Origin: Parelaphostrongylus tenuis
Lineage: Eukaryota > Nematoda > Chromadorea > Rhabditida > Metastrongylidae
Assembly (NCBI GenBank): GCA_019055375.1
Contig: JAHQIW010000412.1
Span: 1 to 64,000, forward strand
Direction of reading: 5' to 3'
DNA: 64,000 nt
In this document: piece by piece, positions 23,601-34,324 of the stretch
Layout: every line of letters starts with the position of its first letter
Numbering within the stretch: the first letter of the stretch is position 1
Program-made: the position numbers and the translations under genes
The notes under the pieces: model-generated
Told to the model about the DNA's origin: nothing
Seen by the model: the letters and a program-made list of their open reading frames with translations, nothing else
The model's database searches: none

Positions 23601-26600
23601 CAGAAGATAGAGCAGCGTCTATAATTGAAGAAAAAGCAATTTTTTTTTCATCTCAGTGTATTTTTCAATCATTGGAAACAAAGCCGTCAATCACTAATAA
23701 TTTAATTTTTTTTTATAAGCCTTTTTGGTACTCTATAGCAGCGAAGAGAAACTGAATTTTATACTCCACGTGCAATATCTCGCGTGTTTTCGTTATTTTT
23801 CAGAACTTTTTGTCGTTTCTTGAGGACATCTAGGTTCCTCTGTTAAATCTAAAGGAGGAACTTTGCTCTATCGTTCCATGGGTAAGTGTGAGCTTTTCAT
23901 TTTCATTTAACTTTGCCAAATAAACCCACATCTAAGCTTAGGAGTAGCTTATGATTCGGAGTTTAAAACGTAATCTTTTTCGCATTTCCAGCACTCTGTG
24001 GAAACATTTGAAAAAAGCAAAATTGAGCTTTGAAATCCCTAGATCTATGTTGTCAAATAAGTGCCGAAAAGAATTGGACTATTGACGCGCGGTGCCTCGA
24101 TGCCGTTTGTTGTGAATGTTACGAAATCCTATTGAAACTTCCTAATCAAGCAAAAACTGCGCTCCGAGTGTTAGGCTGAATTTTTCTTGCTGCTACAGCA
24201 AATTATAAAGGCTTTTTCGAAAACCAAATGAATTGTCAAAATCACCAAGATCTAAGCTTTTGAAAGACTACTAGAAGGATGGAAAAACTAAAAGCTCCTT
24301 GTCTTCACAAAGTTAAAAATGGACTGGGATGAAGCAAAAGTGCCTGAAAATGTTTGTCAACCAGCAAAGGAACGTAGGCATCACAATTTCGTATCTAAAG
24401 TTTTAGCAAGGTGTTCGACTATGCAAAAAAATCTATAGTGTCCCATCTCTCAACGATTTCCTATGTAAACGGCGGTTCAACGACACATTACCAAAAGTGC
24501 AAATTTGTGAGATTAGACTTTTATTGTACAGAAGGTCGGCCAAGATTAATGAATAGATGAGATTCTTGTCGTTAAGAGTCGTGAAATTTTCCGAAATTCT
24601 GCGTCAGTTAAGGCACTATGCAGGGATTTAGTGCAGCCGCAGTGATTTTATCAAACATCACCATAAATTATTCGCACGATTGACCCCTTCAGACGAAGTC
24701 CTCATTCCAAAGCTCAGGAAATTTCTAAGCGATAAACTTCTTGAAATAACTCAAGAATCGTGCATCATAATAAAAATCTTTGATCCAGAAATAGCCGGTA
24801 TCAGATCGTACTCGAAGAAGAGAAATTTTAAAAAGGTACTGAATGAAATAAAATTGCTTGGATAAGTTTTGAAACTGCCTAATGAGACATCTCCATGACA
24901 TTTGAATGACTGTGCATACGAAAGAATAGATTCGAACAAGGCAAAGCGATGATCCTGACGCTTTGTCATGTGAATAGAACTATCGATATAGGTAAGATTG
25001 ACAAAGGTAAGATAAGCGATGAAAGAGCGGTACAAATAGATGGAAAAAATTTTCAAACAGACAATTTATAAAATGGAGCCCAGCTGAGTCTACCTCACTT
25101 AACAGAATATTACCTGTAGAATCACGATTTCCGAATAAATCATTGCCAAGAACCACAAGTACGAAAGATTAACAAAAACTTATTCTAAACGTACTAGGAC
25201 GTTTATTAAGGAACCAGAAAAAGATGAACTCCTTTGATATTCTTCTTTCATCTGTTCGACTCATTTTCCTCTCTTCTTATGCAAAAAAGCTGAACAACAC
25301 TCGGCGAAACATGGCGTTATGAGGCACTCCTTTTATTAATTTCTCATTTCGTTGTACTTATTCTGATTTGTGTTTGGTTTGGAATGATTTTCAGAGAAAG
25401 CGACCTCTTCATGGTGCGCGAAATACGGCCCAACACAGTTTTTGATGAGCTGCGCTTTCTTTCGATTCAGAACATAATTTGCTAATTTTCACATAGGCAC
25501 GTGCTCAAATGTGTTCTTACTGATGAGTTAATCCGTGTTCAAACTGCGATTCTATGCGAGTTTTCAAAAAAAAAAGGAGATAAGTGCAAAACTAGTAGCC
25601 TTATCTTCCCTTCTAAATCGTCAGGCAACGAATTTCGTTTCTAAAGAACTGCAATAGTATGTAAAAGTTCGTAAATGTTCCTTCTATATATCTTTAGTAT
25701 TTCCAATCATCTTCTACTGAGACGTCATACCCTCATCACTACTTACATCAGGCTCCTTCACGACGTTGTAATCTTCTATATATTGTACAAATTTTTTGCT
25801 ATTAAAGATTCCAAATGATTCATGACAATCTGTTCTGCTAATCTCTTTTTTGATGCTGCGCACAAAGAAGGACGATTTTATTCTGGTGCTAATGAAAGAA
25901 GCAAAAACCAAATACTGGTAAAATCTTTGTATTCGATTTTCACACGCTGTTTTATTATTGTTATTTTTGATTACATGGCTCATCATACTACATGCCCTCG
26001 ACCCGATACGTTTTTTTATTCGATTCGTGTCGCCTCCTATATTCATGAATGTCTTCGGATCTTTTTGTAAAGTGTAAAAACCAATGGAGGCTTCTTCTTT
26101 TTTTTATCAAATTTACTGATTGGATCTTGTTCTGACCCGTTCTGGATTATTAGGAAAGCTCTACTTTAGTAATTTCAGCTCTTCCCCGATAATGGTTACC
26201 TTTGTCTGTCCATCGAAGAGGTTCTTTTCCACATATTGCTGCTAACGACTTGCACGTGATAATGATAGTTATAATTGGCTCAAACAGGAGTCAAAGGATC
26301 CAAAACTGTGTTTACTGTGCCGGTACTCCAACTACTGCGATTCCTGTGCGCTTTTGAGACCATAGTACACAAAATCACTTCATTAGTACATAACTGAGAA
26401 TGACACAAAATCAATTCCTGAGATACAAATTGGAAGAAAGTGCGATACCGTAGTGAAGCTTTTGGCTCTCTACATGCCTAGAAATAGTCGATTGACCACC
26501 ATTTTTTACAAATTTATATCAATTAATCGTTTCGTATCAGCAGTGAAGTTGGCGAATCGAAGGATTCATTACTGCCAGGAAATTATTTTTTCGATACCTA

Positions 26601-26944
26601 ACGTTCAACAGGTGATAAGGGTTTCAGAAAACTCTAGCATGATTTAATATGTTTTGGAGAATGATAACTTTTTCAATAAGCAACAAACTAGTATCACAAC
26701 ATCATACCTAACGCTTATATTCGGTGCTCTCGTCTATGATGTCAAGCGGAGAAGTTGATAACGGTGACCGGAACAAATTTACCTGCCGCTGCTCTATTCT
26801 TTCGTTGAATGTACTCTTAAAACTTTTAACCTTGTCCTTTCAAGTAAGCAGAACAGATTCGCAAAGAAATGTAAGAGATAGAATTTAGAGAAGACGCTTG
26901 TGTGCTAACATATGCTAGCTAAAATATTTGAATGGCAAGTATTC
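20631..26944. other. Long AT-rich intergenic stretch
   Basis: Six kilobases without a supported gene. The longest frames (110 codons at 25,714-26,046 minus, 101 codons at 24,751-25,056 minus) lack motifs and splice context. Homopolymer-rich tracts are common. Distant 5' exons of a neighbouring gene could hide here, but none was recognised. Confidence 0.45.
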
Positions 26945-28110
26945 ACTAGTAGAACCGGCCCCAGAATAAATTCCATGCAATTTTCTCTTGCACTGTCGTT
27001 CATGATGATGGTCTGTTTCCAAGACTGTGACGTTCGCAAAGCAGGTTCTGTAATCTCAAACTCGTTACCATTTGTAAATGCAGATGGCTGATGTTGATCA
27101 TAAATAAGACCGGACATGGCCTGGGTGGTCTTTCAAAAGGACGTCTTAATTCTCTTCGAGTCGACTTCACTGTTCTTTCAACTGTTATCTATTCTTCTAC
27201 TACGTGACTGACCCATCTCTATGTCGCTACTGATGTACATACTTCTAAATCCTGAAGATAGAAAAGCTTTCAAAGATCTAAGTCAGGTCAAGCTGCTGAA
27301 CGTCCTGAGTGCCCATGGAATCTCAGAAGACTTTGGAGAAGTGCCCTATGAGTGGCGCGCAAGTTTTCCGACGTGGTTGAAGTGTCAGCAAACGTCTCTG
27401 TTGCATAACGCAATGTTAGGAGGACTGCTGAATCGAAAATGTGAGCGCGCACTTTCGATTCGTTATTTGATGGTGACTGCTTTGAGAGGCTCGAATGCGA
27501 CCCATGTTGCTCTCCTTCTACCGCCTAATTCCTCTCTTACGTTATCCTTTATTGTTCATTGAATGATCAGAGTGCATGTTAGAGGTGGTTCCCACAATCG
27601 GAGATTTATCCAGTTCACTTTGTTCACTTTCGCACTGAGGATTCTCTATGAGCTGGGTCTACGTCCTGTTTATGCATAGTTAGATACCTTTCCCCGCTTC
27701 GCTGAGGTTACCGAGCATCGTTTTTGCCTCACTGATCTTCCTCTCAAAGATTACAAAATCTCGCGAAACGAAGATTTGATAGAAAATTTCCGCCGGCGCA
27801 TATGTCGTTTCGCTCCAGTCGACCGATTTTATTGCCCATTGCAGTATGAGACTAAACACCTTTAGCGATATAATGTCGTACTTTTAAACGCCTTCTCCAT
27901 GGATAAAGTGGGCGGTCAATGAAGACGGTGCATTTTTGTGTTACACTTATGAGAGCAGATGGCCAATTTTCGTTTAATCTTTCACGCCGGTCGTTGGTAG
28001 AAGCGGCGTCTCGATGTTTGCTCTCGCAACAGTCGGGCGATCTACCTGGCAGGTGGATTACGTTACTTTCACATTGTTGTAGTTTCGTTATGAGTTCGGA
28101 CTCTTATCGC
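26945..28110 (-). mobile_element. RTE retrotransposon, RT thumb and C-terminal part
   Basis: On the minus strand, from about 27,960 downward, broken frames give LQWAIKSVDWSE and ISEAKTMLGNLSEAGKG (the region around RT motif C), then LRYATETFADTSTTSENLRA and RWVSHVVEE (the WAGHVMR block), RRELRRPF, and the end WNLFWGRF before a stop at 26,946-26,948. This is the C-terminal half of an RTE polyprotein of a different lineage from the 0.5-3.5 kb copy. The sequence it encodes starts almost exactly where the fragment at 32,860-33,540 stops. Confidence 0.8.
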
Positions 28111-29032
28111 CATTGAAAAGATTTATAACCAGTAAAATGGTGTGTCATGGTATAAGGGACTTCATGAGGCTAATTTTGTTGAGACATGTCGACACAATCG
28201 CAAAACAATGTCAAAATGCCAAAACAAAAAATTGTCAAAAAATGGTGGTGCACATTGCATGTAGTGCCACAACATCGATAATTCGGAATAAGTTTGAGTA
28301 CGCTTTGAAACTTCTACAGAGTTGTTGAACGGGCCTTCTTCTATTCTCTTATGGATAATAATTTTTGGAGCTTCCCGTACTTATCCGTACTCTGCTTCGA
28401 CCCCTTAGAAGAAGCTTATTTTTCGGTCGCTTTTGATGTCTAAGTAATCATTCGATAGCTTGAATCAAAAAAACTTCGATATCTATCTCATTTTCAGAAG
28501 GGCTTTAATGTTGCGCTGAAAGAACAAAAAATGAAATTTTGCTTCTCATTCAGATATTTCTCGTTGATCAAAGCTTTCACTTTGGGGTTTTACCATGCAA
28601 TCGACAAATCGAATCTCAAGGATTCCAATGATGTATTTGTTTTATAAACGAACTTCTTAATGCGGTATAACAGCCAAAAGAAGCTTAGGCTCTGCCAAAC
28701 CTTACTACTTTCATTATCCGTCCCTTACTTCCATCCTTTGAAAACGCGCCTTTGCTCTTTTTTCAAGTTTCAATAACCATCTAATAGCTCAAACCTCAAC
28801 AGTTGCAGTAAGTTACTTTGTTTTCAGCATGGCTGTATTATTTTGCTGCAGGAGTAAGAATAAAATAATGTTTCTCATTCTGGCAGTCATTCGATAGTCT
28901 AGGTCTTGTCGATTACGCAAGTGCTTTTGGTTTGTGAAGAGGACTTTTTATTGGGCTGTAGCTGCCAAAAGAATGTTAAGCTTTGCGCAGAGCGACGTCC
29001 GCTTCCAGTCACCACGTTTTGGACGTATGAAA
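28111..29032. other. Non-coding, two R2 motif copies
   Basis: Copies of the dispersed motif (consensus TAATCATTCGATAGCTTGAA) lie at 28,442-28,464 and 28,884-28,902. No gene is seen. Confidence 0.5.
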
Positions 29033-29311
29033 CTAGAAGGATAAAGCTCTCGGGGTTGATCAATCTCTGCGAGATGCGCCATGCATTCGTCCTCAATTTC
29101 TTGACTTCTTCTGAGACGATTGAATGCAAATCTGGCGTTCACGATGACTGGCGGTGAGATCCCGCTACACCGAGTCAGTGCTGCTTATCCTCCCAGACAG
29201 GTCTGAAATCAGTCTGGTACCAATTTACCGAGCCATGAGCTCGAGATCAAACCTTCGATCTTGTATACGACGTAGAGCACCTCCAACCACTGAGCCACAT
29301 GCGCTCTAATT
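29033..29311 (-). repeat. tRNA-derived SINE, family S1
   Basis: From 29,311 on the minus strand: GTGGCTCAGTGGTTGGAGG (a clear A-box), a B-box-like AGGTTTGATCTC, then the S1 body with TACCAGACTGATTTCAGACC and the end GCGCATCTCGCAGAGATTGA. This is one of the best-preserved S1 copies in the window. Confidence 0.8.
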
Positions 29312-30282
29312 AGAGGTAGGTGGATAAGATTTTGCCATACTGGCGCCAAGCCAACAGGCTTTTACCTGTTGGTGAACAAGATTTCTCGAAAAATGGTACA
29401 AGTCCATTGTGCATCGGTTGCCTTTCAATTGCTTTCTGCTGGTCTTCCTCAAGTTCTCTCAGCTATGAGCCCTTATGCCTTACTAAGTACCAAAAAAGGC
29501 GCAGTCATGTCCCTACAAAAGCATGGCGTGGTACAATCGAACGTCTGTGCAAGAAAAGTCATCGATTGAGTCTTGCGTTCGGTTTTATAAACTTTTCGGC
29601 AATGTTGCAAGCATAACCTCTTCGTTTAAAACACACCCTGCGCGCCGTGTGTGAAACCTAATCTTTTTTGGCTCTAATAACACACGAAGAAGTCCGTCTA
29701 GAAAGTAGGAAACCAAAGCATAGTTACAATTCTTAAGATTTCATCAATAGATAAAATGTCAAAACTCCAAACGACAAGCTCTAGTTAGCGGGAGATGCCT
29801 AAATGAGAAATAAAATATCGTTTTTGTTTCTTTCGGTGCGACGAAAAAACCTTTTTTAAAATAAAATAAATCGTTTGAATCTTTTTAGTCTAAGCTAACG
29901 AATTTATTTATACATCCAAAAGGATTAAGAAAGAAGATTTTCTGAATGGTCGAAGCAGGGCACCGACAACGGAAATGATTCAGTTTTAGCGATACCCAAT
30001 CTTCTTTTAGCTGTTAAAGCGTAATACGAAATCCTTTTGAAAACGAAATGTAGAAAGAGGGTGCGGATAGCGGAAAAGTTCCTAACTTTTACCTGTCCAC
30101 AGACACGCAACGATGAACATCATTTTTCGCCGAACCTGGAAACAACACCAATGCTCTCTATAAAACACTGAATTTTTGAAGGAAAAAACCAGATCCCTTT
30201 AAAAAAGTCATGCTTTGAACTGTAACTGAGCGTCTCTCCGCTATTTTGTTTGAATATGTTCATATTTTAATTATTTATTTTT
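29312..30282. other. Non-coding, nothing recognised
   Basis: A 98-codon frame at 29,320-29,616 (+) shows no motif. The rest is AT-rich. Confidence 0.4.
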
Positions 30283-31283
30283 CTGATAATCATTATTTGA
30301 GCCACGCATGTCAGTGGTCTGTTAATGAGGGCTGACTTATAGAGCCCGATACACGTGTTTCGATCTTGCGATCTCGTCAGTCGGGCAGTTACCCGTTCTC
30401 GTCTTTTCTAATCTCTGTGGGTGCTCCAGTCCCCACAATAAGAGTTAGCGACGACGTACGTTTTACACTCTGTGTTCAGTGAAGAACTCACCAAACACAG
30501 AGTTTTTTACACTCGAATGCTCGTGGCTAGTATATTTAATATAACATATCCTTCATTTCGAGTGTTTTCTTAAGACCACAGCTCAAATTACAATATGCCT
30601 GATAATCATTATTTGAGCCACGCATGTCAGAAAACACTCGAAATGAAGGATATGTTATATTAAATATACTAGCCACGAGCATTCGAGTGTAAAAACTCTG
30701 TGTTTGGTGAGTTCTTCACTGAACACAGAGTGTAAAACGTACGTCGTCGCTAACTCTTATTGTGGGGACTGGAGCACCCACAGAGATTAGAAAAGACGAG
30801 AACGGGTAACTGCCCGACTGACGAGATCGCAAGATCGAAACACGTGTATCGGGCTCTATAGTCAGCCCTCATTAACAGACCACTGACATGCGTGGCTCAA
30901 ATAATGATATCAGGCATATTGTAATTTGAGCTGTGGTCTTAAGAAAACACTCGAAATGAAGGATATGTTATATTAAATATACTAGCCACGAGCATTCGAG
31001 TGTAAAAAACTCTGTGTTTGGTGAGTTCTTCACTGAACACAGAGTGTAAAACGTACGTCGTCGCTAACTCTTATTGTGGGGACTGGAGCACCCACAGAGA
31101 TTAGCAAAAGACGAGAACGGGTAACTGCCCGACTGACGAGATCGCAAGATCGAAACACGTGTATCGGGCTCTATAAGTCAGCCCTCATTAACAGACCACT
31201 GACATGCGTGGCTCAAATAATGATTATCAGGCATATTGTAATTTGAGCTGTGGTCTTAAGAAAACACTCGAAATGAAGGATAT
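30283..31283. repeat. Repeat family R1: inverted pair plus tandem copy
   Basis: Three almost identical units. Unit 1 is plus (30,283-30,630), unit 2 minus (30,631-30,943) and unit 3 minus (30,944-31,260), with a partial fourth start to 31,283. Unit period is about 315 bases. Each contains CCCGATACACGTGTTTCG or its complement, and AAAACACTCGAAATGAAGGA marks unit starts. Units differ mainly by one-base indels in homopolymers, so duplication was recent. Units 1 and 2 could fold into a hairpin of about 300 bp. Confidence 0.9.
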
Positions 31284-32139
31284 TTATTTTTCGTTTCTCA
31301 ACTGAGCAACATTTCTTTCTTTATTCATTTCCACGAAGATAAAAGAGTCACATATTCTGGTATATTATCATTGTGAACTTTCGAAATCAAATATTACGAC
31401 ATAAGTTTTTCATTTTTCTTATCCTCTAATTCCATGCAATAGCTAAAAGTTAGCATAGTGTTTGAATACTAAACAAATAATGAATGGTTTGTCAAGAACG
31501 ATAATGCTCAATACATACGATGCCATCTCATCAACACCTTTCAACAATTTTCGACTTATTAGGCTATTCACGAGCTGAGACCCTTATTGAATCATAGAGT
31601 GCACTTTTGCTTATCGTTCTGTGAACGTGAGTATTTATATTAATTACATTCCAAGCTAAGAGCATTATTTTGATGGAGACTTTTGTCACTGGATATGCTC
31701 ACCGATTTTACGTGTTCGTCATAGTTTTAAAACATATAGAAGCCCTTTCTACTAGGGATAGTGTAAAAAAACTCCTCCAGTGATAGTCTGTCCTTTCGTA
31801 TCAATCATATTTTGTCAAAAATTTTGCTGAATATCACCAATAAATCCGCTGCTTAGTAAGGCGTACTATGAAGATCCTCTCAGAATCCAAGCTAGTACTA
31901 AAATGTCCAGTTTTCGAGCTATCGAATGATACAAATAGTGCAGTCAAGAAAACTTTTTTCGGAAAAATTATGAATAAATAAGTGCATTGCACATGAATCG
32001 TAATGAAAAGTGGGAATTTTTAGGGAAACTGTGTATTGTTTTCACTGAAAATACGTTTATAAAACTCCTTTAAACAATGGTTTTTCCATAACAAAGAAGT
32101 TTCTTCAAAATCAAAAATTTACTATTCCAAAAAAAAAAA
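31284..32139. other. Non-coding with one R2 copy
   Basis: The dispersed motif occurs reversed at 31,915-31,931 inside a 70-base block shared with 32,470-32,560. Otherwise AT-rich and without genes. Confidence 0.45.
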
Positions 32140-32395
32140 ACGCCGAGAGAGCGCCACGGCCAAGTGGACGTGATGCACGTTGCGGCGCGCTTGGGACCGA
32201 ACCGCAGCCTTCAATACTCTCCAGCAGTCAACAACGAATGCCCTATGGAAGGCCACAGCCAGGCTACCTTCGAGATTGCAAGAAGACAAACTCAACGAGT
32301 ATTCTACGCTACTCAAGAAGGAGAGAAAAGAACCAATCAAGTGATAGAAGCATTGGGATCCGCACGATGAAAGAAAACACTATGAAAACGGATCA
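32140..32395 (+). repeat. SINE-like repeat, family S2, copy 2
   Basis: Starts with GCGCCACGGCCAAGTGG (A-box-like) and shares with 8,024-8,292 the blocks CACAGCCAGGCTACC, GCAAGAAGACAAACTCA and GATCCGCACGATG in the same order. The 109-codon frame at 32,238 is a by-product. Confidence 0.55.
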
Positions 32396-32859
32396 AATCT
32401 TCGAAAAAAGTATAAAAAAATCCACTGTGATGTTGAAGAGAAATCTCGTTGCAATATTTTGTTCTTCGTCAGTTGAACGTACTATGAAAGTCGAAATTCG
32501 TTCCACAAACCAAGCTCAGTACCAAGATCGGCATTTCTCAAGCTATCGAATGATTACAAAAACATGATTAAAAAAGAAACAAATGCTATACAACAGCTGG
32601 GACTACTTTCCGTCTTAAAAGACGTAGCTTTTTCGCTTAAAAACATGAGATTTTTCGACACGTGGGCACTGTTTTTGCTTGAATCATCCTTATTGTAGTT
32701 TTTCATTGATATTCACAGTGATAATGTCTTCGCAGAACCCTAATTTGCCAAATAATTTTTCGCAATTCTGTTGAGGCGTGCGTCAATACAAGTTGGCGAA
32801 GAGATGCGGCGCCGTTATTACAGTAGCTGAGTGAAAAGCGGCGTCGCTCGGAGTGCTAA

Positions 32860-33540
32860 GAATGTAACACGTCGACGTGAAAATGTAAAGGCGGGTCTAC
32901 ACCGTCGTCGCCGAAAGCTGACAGGATTGCATTTGTTTCGATATTGTCAAACACTTTTTCGTAGTCGATAAAGATTAGAACAAGAAGCAGATGATGTTCT
33001 CGACATCCTTCAGTGATCCGTGACACCATTTGGTTGTCCACCACGCAGCAGATTCCTTGACGAAATTCTGCTTGTTCAAATGGTCGTACCCCATCCAAGA
33101 ACTTAGATATGCACGGAAGGGTAATCTTTGTGAATGGTATGTAGACTGCCCGCAACAAGCATACTGGACGGTAATTCGACGATCTTTTTCGTCACTCTTC
33201 TAGGTAGGATAAGTGAGCGCGAAGTCCTTTAGTGGTCTGAGATTCTTCCTTCTTGAAGGAGCGATATCATGCCTCGGAAAATGTGTGTATAGCTTGTGGC
33301 CTCCAGCTCTACGGAAATTGGTAGTGATACTATCAGGTTTTGAAGTTGTGAATTCTTTTTGCTTTCAGCCACAACTCGAACATCAGGGGATAGAAACCCG
33401 TGTGGTCTTCACCCATGGGATTTTCGAGGTCCGAATCCAGGTTTTAGAAAGAAAAGATTTGTTCACAACCCCTCCGCAATTATTTCATACCATGAAAGGA
33501 TGCAGCGATAATCTCATCTTCCATCAGAACGTTTAGCGGG
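32860..33540 (-). mobile_element. RTE retrotransposon, N-terminal RT part
   Basis: On the minus strand a 100-codon frame reads FTKITLPCISKFLDG, EQAEFRQGICCVV and LIFIDYEKVFDNIE (RT motif A with the first catalytic aspartate), then GDDGVDP, where similarity stops. Before it, in other frames, a RAGGHKLYTHF segment and a decayed NYRPVCLL entry block can be read up to about 33,540. It has the strand, lineage and reading order needed to continue directly into 28,110-26,945. Confidence 0.8.
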
Positions 33541-34313
33541 CCATGATATCATTAGACCAGATTGTTTTTGAATTGTTCTATTAACATTTTTTGCCTATAT
33601 TGATGTAATTCCTGCAATAAAACACTCCTGCGGGTGACGTTTATTATATGCTTATCTGAATGTTTTGCATTAGGATCAAACTTCAGCTCTTCTCTTTTTC
33701 AGTGACTGCATATTGTAATAGGGGCGTGATTAGCAATTCTTGTTCGAGGAACTGATACTACTTTGGCACAAGTTTTAGATATATTGACAAGCAGTTTGTA
33801 GGCTTTAGATCTTTCTTTTCCTATCAATGATAGGGAAAAAGCTTTTATTGAGAACATCCCCATCATCCACTACTTGTTTTGTTGTTTCGAATAATAACAA
33901 GAGTTCGTTTTGTATTTTTGCACACCTCCAACATTCTATATCGAGAATTTTTTGATTGCAGTCCTGTCATTTGATTGTCGCAGTCTGTCTCCCTGCTTAA
34001 CTGTGATAAATAAAGTAATGATAAGAAGCGCATTTTTACTGTTCACTAATTTTTCAGTTTTACACAGTAGTGATATTTATTTTGATTACTTGTGTCGGAA
34101 AAACATTAGCTACCATGCCTTGATCGCAAGGAAATCACTACTATTAAAATCTGTGATCCCTTGAGATATTAAGCGTTTTAAAGTTAACATTCCATGCATT
34201 TAATCACACCATGCGGCAAAGCTATCTGATTGATTGTGGTCTTTTGAAGAAAACGCAAATCATCATACATTTAGTGTAATCCTATTCAGTCACCATTTAA
34301 AAATGTCTTTCAG
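33541..34313. other. Upstream region of the sulfotransferase gene
   Basis: AT-rich, without a recognisable core promoter, as usual in nematodes. It ends in TGTCTTTCAG (34,304-34,313), a likely spliced-leader acceptor eleven bases before the start codon. An 84-codon frame at 33,910-34,164 has no support. Confidence 0.4.
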
Positions 34314-34324
34314 AAGAGTACCCG

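Noticed and set aside
27221..27562. 113-codon plus-strand frame with protein-like composition
   Set aside because: The opposite strand reads as an RTE C-terminal region (ATETFADTSTTSENLRATHR and a WAGHVMR-like block), so the plus frame is its antisense shadow.
30283..31283. CRISPR-like array of repeats
   Set aside because: Units are about 315 bp, adjoin without unique spacers and are partly inverted; the window is eukaryotic.
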